NCBI GenBank assembly: GCA_949825065.1
Contig: OX463842.1
Span: forward strand, 48,095,436 to 48,159,435
Source: Odontocerum albicorne
Taxonomy: Eukaryota > Arthropoda > Insecta > Trichoptera > Odontoceridae
Length of the DNA stretch: 64,000 nt
Reading direction: 5' to 3'
Shown: positions 12,060 to 22,661 of the stretch, piece after piece
Numbering within the stretch: the first letter of the stretch is position 1
Layout of the letters: the number at the start of each line of letters is the position of its first letter
Translations under genes and position numbers: made by a program
The notes under the pieces: generated by a model
What the model was told of the DNA's origin: nothing
The model's database searches: none
Seen by the model: only the letters and a program-made list of their open reading frames with translations

Positions 12060-12470
12060 ATTTAAAATAAAATACGTCGATTCAGGAATGCGGTAAAAGT
12101 GAGAGTGAATAGTCGATAAATAATAAACAGAAATGAATGGTCAAGCGAAAAATAACAAGTGCCTTTATTCATCGATAAGTAGGTATATATAGAATTTCAG
12201 AACGGGACGCGTGACTGCGTCCGCGGTATATCTCGATCTCACTCCTGCGCGTGCTGAGGTGGTCGGAAGCGCTGCGGATACTACAGTGGGTAGGATATTT
12301 ATTGTCGAAACGGCGAGACGGCGTGATATGTTCTCTTTCTACCTTGGAATGCGATGTAAATATTATTTGCGTGTAAACAGTGTTGACGTTTCTGGTATGT
12401 GACAATTGTAGATATCCAGAGGTTGATTCATCGGTCGTTGACCCTGTATGTTGACAATATTTTAGTATAT
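12060..12470 (-). mobile_element. LTR-like repeat with TATA box
   Basis: Its reverse complement aligns with 42104-42486. Shared blocks are a GTCAACGACCGAT-like region, GTAGAAAGAGAACATATCACG, a GC-rich CGCGTCCCGTTCTGAAATT-like stretch, a TATATATACCTAC TATA box (TATAAATACCTAC in the other copy) and a downstream TATTCACTCTCAC. An upstream GC-rich region, TATA box and conserved start region fit a solo LTR of a Gypsy or BEL element. No coding region, primer-binding site or partner LTR is visible. A non-LTR promoter repeat remains possible. Confidence 0.45.
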
Positions 12471-12964
12471 ATCAACAAGAATAACTTATAAGATTTAAAA
12501 TTTCTTTGAATCTATGGTACGATTTATTTACGGTTGATTAGGACTATTAATAATTTTAACAAAATACAACAAAAATTTGAAGTACGAATGAATTCAGCAA
12601 TACAAGATGTTAAAATAAAATACATAAATATAAAAAAAAATTATATAATTCATACAATCTGGTTTCAAATAGAAATACAACAACTTTGCAAGAAATAAAC
12701 AACATTTTATATACAAGAGGCTCCGCTCTTGGCTGCTCAGCGGGCCCAACCCCGTATTGGCACTGCGCACCCCCTGTGTCATAAAATACACCTGTCTCCT
12801 TTGCTCTATGTTGGCTGTTGTGACAGATACTTGCCAGTAGGAAGGTTTGAAAATATAATTTATGAAACTGTAGATATAGAGCGCTTTCTCATTAAATTAC
12901 CCTTGTTGAAATTGCTATTGGACTAATGTCAATTAATAGATAAATAATGAAATTCGGTAGAATA
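12471..12964. other. No confident feature
   Basis: AT-rich except 12720-12790 (GGCTGCTCAGCGGGCCCAAC), which resembles a degraded LINE 3' segment but could not be matched in the window. Short frames here are not supported. Confidence 0.4.
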
Positions 12965-13485
12965 ATCAGCAAATAAGTTACATGATTCCTTTAGGTTCGA
13001 TACAAACTCTACTTGAGTGTTTTTTTCTTGGTGACAATACAAAATGTTCATCGCCATTTATTTTATTTACCGTAATGTAATTAAGGATTGCTTCATAAAC
13101 ACATTTCAATGAACACGCTTATATACACATACCTCAACACAGACCAAAAATATTTAAAATAACTCGGTACGTCTATTTTAACCGAGTTCATTAAATGTCA
13201 AGATACTTAAATTTTAATGACGTATCAGCAAATAAGTTACATGATTCCTTTAGATTTGATACAAACTCTACTCGAGTGTTTTTTTCTTGGTGACAATACA
13301 AAATGTACATCGCCATTTAATTTGTTTAACGTAATATAATTAAGGATTGCTTCATAAACACATTTCAATGAACACGCTTATACTATATACACATACCTCA
13401 ACACATACCAAAAATATTTAAAATTACTCGGTACATCTATTTTAACCGAGTTCATTAAATGTCAAGATACTTAAACTTTAATTAC
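12965..13485. repeat. 259-bp tandem duplication
   Basis: ATCAGCAAATAAGTTACATG starts at 12965 and again at 13224. The two copies run in parallel to about 13485, with scattered substitutions and a small insertion (TATACTATATACAC). No coding content. Confidence 0.9.
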
Positions 13486-14043
13486 GTATTGTCAGACAAT
13501 TTTAAAAATAATAAAAATATGTAATCAAAAACTATATTTTTAATAAGCAGTATTATGTTACGGGAAGTTTCGAAAACACCTGTTTAGTAAGTTAATTTAG
13601 AAGTTTCTAAGAGAAATGCCAGATTAAGCAACAAAGTGTGTAGTGCTTTTAGCTTAGCGCAAGCGAGATTATGAAGTTTGGGAAACTGGATGTTATGGAT
13701 CTAAGTTGAGTAGTTTCCAAGTTAATGGTTGTGCCACTTTCGACGTTCACTTTTAATTTAATACCATTTGTTAACAGATAGAGTAAGATGGCGGCTTCTT
13801 AAGTGTTCTTCTTTTTTCGGTACAAGTTTTAAATCAGCGCTCTCTAATGTCAAAATGTCCTTGCGTTGTGGAGGAGATGAGAATTGTATGCTTGGATGTA
13901 AAAGTTTGGAAATCTGTTATATTTGCTTAAGGAGGAATTGAAGGAATACGGCCTGAATATATGTGTATTTTTTTAATGGTTAAAATCGACATTACATCAG
14001 GCGACATATCCTAGCGAACCAACGCCCTCCATAATATCGCAAT
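13486..14043. other. No recognisable feature
   Basis: Moderate AT content with no long frame. TCCTAGCGAACCAACG at 14010-14025 resembles part of the inverted repeat of the neighbouring element, so the element may extend slightly left. Confidence 0.4.
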
Positions 14044-14447
14044 GGTCACACTGCTCGTTTCGCGCCACGCTACGTGACTATTATTCATCTAGTGAGTCTC
14101 CTAGCGAACAGATGTGTTGGTTAATTTTATTGTGTCACCAAGTGATTTTATAAGATGGCGGAAATTTTAATAACAGCTGTGTATAAAAGGGAGCCTTTGT
14201 GGAACTCATCGAGCAAATTATACAAAAAAGTACCTGTAATAAAATCACTTTGGAATGAAGTTGCACAGGAAGTAAATAAAGATGGTAAGCTGTTAAGAAA
14301 TTAGTTAGTTTTGAGAGTGACATCGTTTGTTGACTCAACCGCTCCCAAACGACAAATGAATTTGTGCGAAGCACTTTGGTGTGGCCAAGCATGAAGTCAC
14401 CTAGTCTATTAGTCACGTAGCACCTAGCGAAGCACATTGGTGTGGCC
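14044..14447 (+). mobile_element. Inverted-repeat element carrying a MADF exon
   Basis: The left end (GGTCACAC...CGCTACGTGACTA) is matched, inverted, by the right end (GGCCACAC...GCTACGTGACTA). The inverted repeats span about 55-60 bp at roughly 75% similarity, giving an element of about 404 bp. Between them lies the MADF-like reading frame 14155-14304. PIF/Harbinger transposons carry a second gene with a Myb/SANT-MADF domain, so a Harbinger derivative is the leading idea. No matching target duplication is visible (AAT on the left, TTA on the right). Confidence 0.5.
14155..14304 (+). CDS. MADF (Myb/SANT-like) domain, N-terminal exon
   Basis: The ATG at 14155 opens 49 codons beginning MAEILITAVYKREPLWNSSS. 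The spacing LI-x2-V-x5-LW, then KLYKK and SLWNEVAQEV, fits the first two helices of the MADF domain, a DNA-binding fold of about 80-90 residues in insect regulators and Harbinger accessory proteins. After codon 43 a good 5' splice donor, G|GTAAG, lies at 14284-14289, and reading through reaches a stop at 14302. The sequence therefore looks like a first exon whose remaining exons are not seen. It lies between the inverted repeats of a small element, so it is probably a transposon-borne or captured exon rather than a live host gene. Confidence 0.5.
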   Translation: MAEILITAVYKREPLWNSSSKLYKKVPVIKSLWNEVAQEVNKDGKLLRN

Positions 14448-14609
14448 TTAGCCTTATACAACTATCATGCAAAAAGTGTTATACGAAAATAACGTGAGTA
14501 AAATGTAAAGGGCCATGGTTCCATTCTCCTACAAAATACATCCTCGTTTGAACCTTCATACCGTGTTTTATTTCACCAAAATTATGCTTGTACAGAAGCA
14601 TATATAACA

Positions 14610-14690
14610 TAATGCCGTTTACCTGTCAGGGTAGGCAGAGAGGACAGGACGCCAGATTTTTCTATCACGATAGACATCTTTCGCCTCTTC
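14610..14690 (-). mobile_element. LINE family A tail fragment
   Basis: CAGGGTAGGCAGAGAGGACA and GCCTCTTCT match the terminal part of family A (compare 1-75). It is cut by the MITE that starts at 14693. Confidence 0.55.
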
Positions 14691-14692
14691 TA

Positions 14693-15233
14693 AAGGGTCT
14701 TTCAAATTGAGCGTTTTTTTACTATTCTTGAATAAAACACGCAATTGGCTTTGAATTAAAAATACTTTTTATTAGTCATTAAAGTATAATGTATGACATT
14801 TAAACACAAAAAAAATATCCGCCAAATGTCCACCTCTTGCTGCTTCACAGATGTCCACTCATTTGTCAACATTTTCGATGACATTTTGGCACTATTACGG
14901 TTCTAACTCACCAATAACGCGAATAACTTCGCCCTTTACCTTAGGAATTGATTGGGGGTCATTTTTATAGACCTGGCTGTTCACGTAACCCCAGAGAAAA
15001 TAGTCCAACGGTGTCAGATCACATGTTTTGGTGGTCAATTAACGTCACCGTTTCCGGAGATTACAATACATAAAATAATTCAACAATTTTAACGCGTTGT
15101 TATATTGTATACGACTCCATTTTTATAAATGTCATACATTACACTTCTCAAATGTTACAAGACCTAGGCTAGTTCACGACGCCATCTATGTTTTATCAAA
15201 GATTTTAAAAAATCGCTCAATTTGAAAGACTTT
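14693..15233 (-). mobile_element. Mariner/Tc1-related nonautonomous element, copy 1
   Basis: Inverted ends AAGGGTCTTTCAAATTGAGCG and, inverted, AAAGTCTTTCAAATTGAGCG lie beside TA. The minus strand retains the C-terminus of an IS630-Tc1-mariner type transposase, including a degraded DLTPLDYFLWGYVKSQVYKN segment with the third catalytic Asp. A stretch about 200 bp long without transposase similarity follows. Copies 2 (19293) and 3 (28339) share the ends and the inner layout. Confidence 0.8.
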
Positions 15234-15234
15234 A

Positions 15235-15530
15235 TAGTTATACTCAGATACGCAGAAACAGGTGGCTCAGGACCGTGGAGGATGGAGAGCTTTCTATTCT
15301 CAAGTCGATGGCGTCACCGTGCTGCAAACATGCGTCAGCATCGCCAGTCGGCGCAGCAGGATCCACAAATCTGTGACATCTGCGTGAGGGAATGCGCATC
15401 TAAGATTGGGCTGTTTTCTTACAGAATGTCACATGATCGACGTGGAAGAGCAGGTCAAGATTGACGTTGGAGTGGCGACAGGATCCTCGACTACGAGGTC
15501 CAGCAGTGACGATTATTCATATACCTTATT
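15235..15530 (+). pseudogene. LINE family D C-terminus with zinc finger
   Basis: QDRGGWRAFYS lies in one frame. In the next frame, after a shift, CDICVRECASKIGLFSYRMSH is the C2H2-like finger (C-x2-C ... SxIGLxSH...H) seen at the end of many arthropod non-LTR RT ORFs. The following GACGTTGGAGTGGCGACAGG and GGTCCAGCAGTGACGA segment is the 3' UTR and recurs at 52905-52975. Only the last ~80 codons remain, in two frames. Confidence 0.75.
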
Positions 15531-16185
15531 ATACAGTTTCTAGTATTTCTCTAACCTTTATACCTTTCGTTTTTTTTAAAACATCAAACACTTTCAATTA
15601 TAATTTCCTTAATAATTTTCTACCGCGCATTTTGTTCAAATTTGTTTTAACAATTCAGCAAGTGATTTCAGGAAAGTTATGTCAGTCAATAGGGAAAATA
15701 AGTCTTTTCGCCCAGCTCCTCATCACCAAAACACGTTGGAGTCACGCTAGACCTCGAAAGGTTGAATGACAACCATCCCCTTAATTCGTAATTTTTGTAT
15801 TGGCGCTACACAAAAATAAATAATTTAAAATCATAGTGGTATAATACAAAAAGAGGCAATGATAATTGTTAATAACAGATATTTGGTGTTAGTGAACTCG
15901 ACCCCTAGTCTAACATTAAGTTTTGCAAGTTAATAAAACAAGTAAAGTATACATTTAAGTATGATCCTCTGAAAGCGAGATAAACCCCCAAGGTTTCATA
16001 AATCTATTGCTTTAATATTGAAAGCGGGTTTGTTCCATACAAACCTTCTCAGATTACATTTTTGCTTATTATATCTTATAATTTCCAAAAACAAATCTTA
16101 AGCATTGTTTATTCAGTTTATTATATAATAATCCTAAGCTTTTTCCAATTTCATATTCATTTAAGATCTCTTATTCCGCTGAGAT
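15531..16185. other. No recognisable feature
   Basis: AT-rich. An 81-residue frame across 15540-15769 is hydrophobic and low-complexity with no family match, and is not called. Confidence 0.4.
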
Positions 16186-16189
16186 ATTA

Positions 16190-16535
16190 ATGAGAGTGCT
16201 TAAATAAAGAATTCAAGTAAATGCAGTGGAAATGCGTGCACTTAAAATAATATGTGATATGTCGATGTATGACAGAACAAGAAATTTAATTATGTCAGCT
16301 TCAACTGATGACTTCAGATAAGGGAATAAAGCACGTTGAGGTGGTTTGTACATGTTATACGGATCAGTGACAAAAGGTTCACTAAAAACAATATAATGAA
16401 AGTACAAGTGTTAAAGAAGGACTTAATAATAATGGTTGAACCAAGCGAATGAAATTTTAAAAGGTTAAGGAGTCACAAGAAGAGCTGTATTAGAAGATTT
16501 ATGGATGTAGGAGAAGCGAAGGAAGTATGTATTTT
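16190..16535 (+). mobile_element. LINE family A C-terminal fragment
   Basis: Plus-strand codons near 16225 read AVEMRALKIICDMSMYDRTR, typical of the family A thumb/tail region. RRAVLEDLWM..EKRRKY-like sequence follows near 16480. Frames are broken. Confidence 0.7.
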
Positions 16536-16566
16536 GTAATAGGAAGATTTGTTCTTTCTTTCTATA

Positions 16567-17058
16567 CCAAGAGTTCCCAAAGTGGTCGATATCGACCCCC
16601 TGGGGTTGATTTGAAATTTGGGGGTCAACGACAACAAAAATAGACCCCCTTACTACTGCTATTTGTTTGTTACTTCAAAATATCTATGATTTCAACAAGT
16701 ACCTAATTAAGAATATTTGTCAATATTTGTACTTCTTTTGAATTTACATGTTTATCTCATAAATGTCAAGAATAAAATAATACTCCGCTTGTATTTTTTT
16801 ACTTTAATTTTCGTCAGCGCAGATTTCAATATTGAATGTTGCACAAGATAATGCCATAATCCGTAGTCCTTTTATCTTTATCAATCCTTAATTACAAGTG
16901 ATTAAAATGAAAAGTTTGATATCTAGTGAAATATTTAATATCGAGTACTGTACAAACTTATTAATTTGAGTAAGTAAAATAAATGACTAGGGGGTCGATG
17001 GTTTTAAAAGTTTTTATTAAAGGGGTATGCGCCCGAAAAAAGTTTGTAAACTCTGTGT
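16567..17058. mobile_element. hAT-like MITE
   Basis: The left end CAAGAGTTCCCAAAGTGG and the inverted right end CACAGAGTTTACAAACTT resemble hAT termini. Flanking 8-mers TCTATACC (16561-16568) and TCTAAACC (17058-17065) differ at one position and would be the hAT 8-bp target duplication. There is no coding sequence. An imperfect GGGGGTCGAT motif lies near both ends. Confidence 0.55.
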
Positions 17059-17369
17059 CTAAACCAACGAAAAATATTTGCATGTACGTATGCACTAAAT
17101 TAATTCACGAAAAAACTACATATGAGTGTAACTTAATCTCTGCAGGCCATCTGGATTAATCCGCAGATGACATTCTGTGATACTGCGATGATAATCTAGT
17201 TCATACTTTCCAAAGGGATCTCATCTGTCTTACATCGGTTCATCTACTTGTATAAGTGGCGTCAAATGAAAGTTTTGCTGTATTCGAAATATTCTGTGAG
17301 TTACTGACAACTTGCTAGGCTGTTTGAACTTCAGACCTTAAGCCGCTTTGTAATTATATTTACTGCGCT

Positions 17370-17640
17370 GAAAGTCATGTTCTTTCTCCTGTGATGTCTG
17401 ATTTAAGTCCGCCGTCTTTACTATTATTTTCCCACTCAGGGGGTCATCACCGGAGAAGGAGTCCCTTTGGATAGTTTCTTCTTCGGCAATTAATTTCATG
17501 GCATCACGCTCATAAAAACAATAAAGAATATGTAGAACTTCTAGTAGAGATCACGCTCTACGGGGAGTAATATTTCCACCCATAAGAGGGTGGGTGGTGG
17601 AGGGATCGAATTGAACCGAACTGCTACTGTATAAATTAAC
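17370..17640 (+). mobile_element. Short retroelement family E, diverged copy
   Basis: TTAAGTCCGCCGTCTTTACT, TTTTCCCACT and CGGAGAAGGAGTCCCTTT follow the same order as the minus-strand reading of 23106-23386. A GATCGAATTGAACCGAACTG tail corresponds to the AACTG-rich tail of that copy. It is much more diverged. 17641-18115 shows nothing recognisable. Confidence 0.6.
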
Positions 17641-18119
17641 ATGGTTTAAAAGTGCAATGAAAAATGGGAGCATCATTAATGTTGATACCAAAAACGCCTT
17701 ATGAAGCTCCTTACAAATGTGTGATAGTCAGTATAAGGACGAAAAGTAAGGCACAGTGAAATGTCAATGTATTGATTAAAACTTTATATCATACAAACAA
17801 ATTCTCAAAGAAAGATAATATTATAAATATTGCCTTGTAATGTACAGCTGTTTCAAAAGAAATTCTTGATTTAATATTACTCGTGTATGATTCATATTTC
17901 GCTGTTTTATTTCGTTTTTTCTGAATCGTTTTATTTTGTAAAGAGGTAAAACATTTCCAAGAAAAAATAATGAATTAATGTTCGAATGGAAAATAATATT
18001 TATTCTCAAATCAGACGAATGCTTCAAAACAAAGCTTTTGTTGAAAACAATGTACAGAATACATTTATTAAACTTTTCATTCCTTTATATTTTTTGTATT
18101 TTTTTTTCTTTATACATTT

Positions 18120-18500
18120 ATACATATCAACACTCTTTTTCTCTTCCGATGTAGGCAGAAGAAAGAGCACCAGACACACATATTTTGCCTCGTCTACACT
18201 CAAACATCTAATACAACTCCTTCGATTTCTCTGATATTTTTACATTTCTTTTTTTTTTCAAAATATTATACGCTTGATCCGATTATCCTTTCTTTGGTCT
18301 TCATCTACCACAACTTTCACTCACATTTGCACTGTAAATTTGTTTTATTACTTTTTCTTAGTTCATTCGTTCCACATGTCTAAATCGCCTTATAGTGCTT
18401 TCCTTCATATTACTCAACACATCAGCCTTAAGTTCACATTCATCACTTATCATTTTATTCCTTATTATGTCATTTATTGTCATCCCATATATTATTGCAC
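18120..18500 (-). mobile_element. LINE family A fragment
   Basis: The minus strand carries a degraded tail (18130-18310) and upstream thumb sequence (CTCAACACATCAGCC at 18412-18426 also occurs in the copy at 51838-51852). No frame is open. Confidence 0.6.
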
Positions 18501-18769
18501 TAATTTATTCAGCTCTTTTAGTTTTTTCCCACGTCCAATTTTTTCTATAACCTTACATTAAATATTCAATTTATATTTGCTCCAAAAACAAACGTTATTT
18601 TTTTACTTAAAAAATAATTATGGATGAAAATACTAATATTTTATGTGTAATTATTTAAAAACTTTTTGACCTTTATGTCACATAGCCCAAAGTCAGAAAG
18701 GAATTATTACAAAAACAACCTAAACATCCATTAAATATATTATTTATCTAAACAAACCCTCTCTCCCCA

Positions 18770-19117
18770 TTGATATATGTTGGGTTAAGGAAAACTCCCG
18801 ATGGGAGAAGATTATCACGTTACTATCCTCATTACGTGTTACTCAACACTCTGTTTGTGTCCGGAAAAGTTTTCGTTCATAACGGATATTTAGGTCAACG
18901 CGAATTTCGTTATTTTCCTCGTTATTACGACAAACTTCCTGGGCTGTCAGAAATATTTGCACACGTTAATATTTGCATACAAAGTGACGCTCAACTCAAT
19001 TCTAGTCATCGGGCCGCGCCGACCAGTTTTCTATTCATGAAATTCAGTTTTTCCTCGCGTAAAAGAGTAAGTGTCAATACGGGAATTTTCATCGCCTCCA
19101 ATTTACGTCATTGCTGA
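18770..19117 (+). CDS. Unrecognised 115-codon ORF in a GC-richer island
   Basis: This region is visibly richer in G and C than its surroundings and shows no similarity to other repeats in the window. The predicted protein is basic, with several Tyr and Arg residues in its first 70 positions, and has no signal peptide, membrane segment or motif I recognise. It may be chance, a fragment of an unlisted transposon, or single-copy DNA. Confidence 0.15.
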   Translation: MIYVGLRKTPDGRRLSRYYPHYVLLNTLFVSGKVFVHNGYLGQREFRYFPRYYDKLPGLSEIFAHVNICIQSDAQLNSSHRAAPTSFLFMKFSFSSRKRVSVNTGIFIASNLRHC

Positions 19118-19129
19118 AGCAGGGTCTCG

Positions 19130-19292
19130 CATTTTGGACGAATATGTGTGATAGCTCAGAGTGTTCGAATAAAAAAAATATTCTCAAGAGATTATTATGT
19201 ATGCGATAGCTCATAGTATCAAAATCAATTAATATTCTTAAGCTCTCGTTATTTTTCTACTGTTGCGGATATATTAGTGATACACATACATA
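19130..19292. repeat. 84-bp satellite, first block
   Basis: Two diverged monomers (GATAGCTCAGAGTGTTCGAA and GCGATAGCTCATAGTATC) precede a MITE insertion. Clean monomers at 20865-21200 show the period of 83-84 bp. Confidence 0.8.
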
Positions 19293-19601
19293 AAGGGTCT
19301 TTCAAATTGAGTGGTTTTTTTAATTCTAAATTTTAATTCTTGAATAAAACACACAATTTGCTTTGATTTAATTTTTTTTATTGGTAATTGAAGTAAAATG
19401 TGGGACATTTAAACCCAAAAAAAAAAAACAATGTCTGCCAAATGTCCACCTCTTGCAGCTCCACAGATTTTGTCAAAATTTTCGATGACATTTTTAGCAT
19501 AATTGCTGTTCTAAATCCTCAATAACGCGAATAATTTCGTCCTTCAGCTCCGGAATTTATTGGGGGTCATTCTTATATACCTGACTTTTCACGTAATATA
19601 T
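19293..19601 (-). mobile_element. Mariner/Tc1-related nonautonomous element, copy 2, truncated
   Basis: It starts with AAGGGTCTTTCAAATTGAGTGG after TA and keeps the transposase C-terminal region. It ends abruptly at TTTCACGTAATATA, before the other terminal repeat. The flanking satellite resumes at once, so the right half was lost after insertion into the satellite. Confidence 0.75.
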
Positions 19602-19985
19602 TTCACGTAATATTGTTGGTGATGCATATATATTCGTTGGTGATCGTATGTGATAAACCTGGGTATAAGAATCAATTAATTTTCTCAAGCTTTCATTATT
19701 ATCTCACTGCTACGGATGTATTAGTGATTGTATGTGATAAACCTGGGTGTTACAATCAATTGATATTCTCAAGCTTTCATTATTGTCTTACTGCTGATGA
19801 TATATTAGTGATTGTATTTGATAAACCTGGGTGTTAGAATCAATTTATTTTCTCAACCTCTCATTATTGTCTTATTGGTGAGAATACATTAGTGATTGCA
19901 TGCGATAGCTCAGGGTATCAGAATCAATTAATATTGTCAAGTTCTCATTATTATATCACTGCTGAGGAAATATTGGCGATTGTAT
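19602..19985. repeat. 84-bp satellite, second block
   Basis: Four to five monomers with TGATAAACCTGGGTGTTA-type variants, forming a distinct subfamily from the TCATAGCTCAGGGTGTCAG monomers at 20865 onward. An open frame through the block is repeat read-through. Confidence 0.85.
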
Positions 19986-20863
19986 TGATTGTGAAAATAA
20001 TCAATAAACTTCCTGCTCGGTATCCCACGACGGAGCTTTTCAGAGAGTATCAGGTCCTGAACATAGCCAATTTACATCTCAAATCCATTCTCTGGCACTA
20101 CCATCGAGAGGAGGGGAAGATGCAAACTCAGCAGACACACATGACACGCATGGCAACTAATGGAATGTTCACCATCCCTAGAGTTAAAACCTCTTTTGCC
20201 CAAAGGCAATATGCTTATTTGGCTCCCATTACATACAATGGCGTGCCGACTTCAATAAAAGTAAAGGTAGGAAAACCATTTAGACAGTCGATCGGAGCGT
20301 GGTTGTTATTGCGACAGGATTTTGAGTACTTGGGCTTTCAGGATGAATGACGAGTGGAAAGGATTTATGTGAGCTCGTGAGTGTGGGTCTCTTCTTGTTG
20401 TTTTAATTTTGGTTGTTTTTGTATTTGTGTTTCTGTGTGTTTTTCTTTTTTTCTTCTTTTTTTTGTTTTGGATTTGTTTTGATTTTTATTCTTATGATTG
20501 TGTGCGGTATATTGTGGGATGAATATTTTTGGTTTTTCTGGAGTGATAATGTGTGAGGAGTTGAGTTTCGCAAGATGTTTCCAGTTGTAGTTGAGTGTCA
20601 CTGTTTGTCAGGTTGATGAGAGCGTGCAACGGGGTTTTTTGTGTTATCAAAAATCGGAAAGCAGTATCGATTTATTTTTTCATGCTAAATATCCTCAGTG
20701 AGATACAGGCAAAAGCCTAGTTTACTGGGGATACGACAAATGAAAGGCAACAAACCCAGATCCATTAAAATTATATGTCCAAATCAAATTACCTGTTGTT
20801 TTTTCTCAAATTGTGTATATTTCTTGTCATGTGTAATAATAAATAATAATAAATAAATAAAAA
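19986..20863 (+). pseudogene. LINE family F 3' end, 5'-truncated insertion
   Basis: The RT C-terminus is open to a stop at 20348-20350. NKLPARYPTTELFREYQVLN is followed by FAQRQYAYLAPITYNGVPTS and WLLLRQDFEYLGFQDE, a layout seen at the end of CR1/Jockey-group LINE ORFs. A 3' UTR of about 510 bp ends in a TAATAAATAAATAAATAAA tail. GTAT flanks both sides (left end 19985, right start 20864), consistent with a 4-bp target duplication in the satellite. The open frame extends upstream into the satellite, which is accidental fusion. A second copy lies at 56317-56843. Confidence 0.85.
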
Positions 20864-21202
20864 GTATGTCATAGCTCAGGGTGTCAGAATCAATTAATAT
20901 TCTCAAGTTCTCATTATTATATCACTGCTGAGGAAATATTGGGGATTGTATGTCATAGCTCAGGGTGTCAGAATCAATTAATATTTTCAAGTTCTCATTA
21001 TTATATCACTGCTGAGGAAATATTGGCGATTGTATGTCATAGCTCAGGGTGTCAGAATCAATTAATATTCTCAAGTTCTCATTATTATATCACTGCTGAG
21101 GAAATATTGGAGATTGTATGTCATAGCTCAGGGTGTCAAAATAAATAAATATTTTCCAGGGCGTATTCATTGTCCTGGTACGAGTATACTAGTGATTGTA
21201 AT
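20864..21202. repeat. 84-bp satellite, third block
   Basis: Four near-identical monomers start at about 20865, 20948, 21032 and 21116 (GTATGTCATAGCTCAGGGTG). A repeated frame (SSHYYITAEEILAIVCHSSG) is repeat-derived, since 84 is divisible by three. Confidence 0.92.
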
Positions 21203-22394
21203 AGGTTAGTCAAAAAGTTTCGAAAGCGACATCTATGGATCAGTAGAAAAACCAAAATTTCTACGCCATTTTAATATTTCATCTTTCATAAGAAAGTACT
21301 CAAAATTTCATTTCGATTTGTCAATTCATTCTTTGTTTACAAGCCATTTGAAGTTGACGTGTCAGTGTATTTTTTAACAATGGAAAAATCCAAATATCGT
21401 GCAGTGATTAAATTCTTTGTTTTGGAAGGTTTATCGGCTACTGAGATCCATGCAAAGATGGTGAAGTATTAAAAAGTCTTCTCCTTCATTTCCAACCGTT
21501 CACCGATGAGTTTTGGAGTTTAAGCGTGGCCGTACAAGCGTTGAGACGATCCACGCTCAGGACGTCCAAAAAGTGCATCAACACCAGAAATCATAGCGAA
21601 AATACAGGATATGGTTTTGGAAGATCATCGATCGACTGTGGATGTGATAGCTGACACCATAGGCATCTCACATGGAACAACATGGCATATTTTGGCTGAA
21701 GTTTTGGGTTTCAAAAAACTGTGTGCACAATGGGTGCCGCATTTGCTAACAATGCAACAAAAACAAGTTCGAATGCGACTTTCTGAGCAACATTTGGAGC
21801 AATTTCGAAAGGATAAAAAGGATTTTCTGCGTCGATTCATCACTATGGATGAGACTTGGGTCTACCACCATGATCCTGAATCAAAACAAGAGGCTAAGGA
21901 GTGGTGTGAACCAGGCACTTTGGCTCCGAAGCGAGTTCGTGTCCAGAAATCGGCCAAGAAGGTGTTAGCGTCAGTTTTTTGGGATGCAAAAGGAATTTTA
22001 TTGATAGATTATCTTCAAACTGGTAAGACAATCAACTCTGATTATTATTGTGACCTTTTGGACCAGTTGGATGAAAAAAATTGTGAAAAAAGACCCGGTT
22101 TGCAGAAGAAAAAAATCATTTTTCATCAAGTCTCCCTCTGACTTCTGGCTGTTCTCACACCTCAAAAAAATCCTTCGTGGAAAGCATTTTTCATCAAACG
22201 AAGAGGTTATAGCCGTCGTAGAGGAGTATTTTGCAGGCCTTCCAGAAAGTCACTTCCATGATGGGACAACAAAGTTGGAAGATCGTTGGACCAAGTGTAT
22301 TGATCTTATGGGAGACTATACTGAGCAATAAAAGTGATTTCCCCCCAAAAAAAAAGTATTTTCATTTCCGCTTTCAAAACTTTTTGTCTAACTA
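21203..22394 (+). mobile_element. Mariner 2
   Basis: The inverted ends are GGTTAGTCAAAAAGTTTCGA (from 21204) and, inverted, AGTTAGACAAAAAGTTTTGA (to 22393). It sits in the 84-bp satellite at its GATTGTATG position. At about 1.19 kb it is nearly full length apart from internal deletions. Confidence 0.9.
21380..22331 (+). pseudogene. Mariner transposase, degenerate
   Basis: The ATG at 21380 gives MEKSKYRAVIKFFVLEGLSA, the first helix-turn-helix, which breaks at a stop around 21470. The main frame 21611-22141 contains the second helix-turn-helix and the WVPHLLT linker. TMDETWVYHHDPESKQ holds the first catalytic Asp, and VFWDAKGILLIDYL follows. After IIFHQ a deletion of roughly 100 bp removes the second catalytic Asp block and shifts the frame. 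Reading resumes as SPSDFWLFSHLKK (third Asp) and ends GDYTEQ at 22331. It cannot be active. Confidence 0.9.
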
Positions 22395-22661
22395 GTATAC
22401 GATAGCTCAGGGTGTCAGAATCAATAATGTTCTCAAGCGAGCATTTGAAGTCTTTGTGTTTTACACTGCAAATATCTGAAGTTGTCTGATACAATAAACT
22501 TCCTAAGTGCTCATTTATTGTCTTGATGCTTACAACTGCGGTTATTTTCGTGATTGCAAATGATAGCTTAGGGAGTTTGAACCAATTAACATTATTAAGC
22601 ACTCCTTTATTGCCTTGATGCTAAATGCAGTAGATATTTTGGTGACTGCAATAGTCTAGTG
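22395..22661. repeat. 84-bp satellite, diverged block
   Basis: GATAGCTCAGGGTGTCAGAA at 22402, then increasingly diverged monomers (GATAGCTTAGGGAGTTTGAA at 22561) up to the hAT MITE. Confidence 0.75.
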
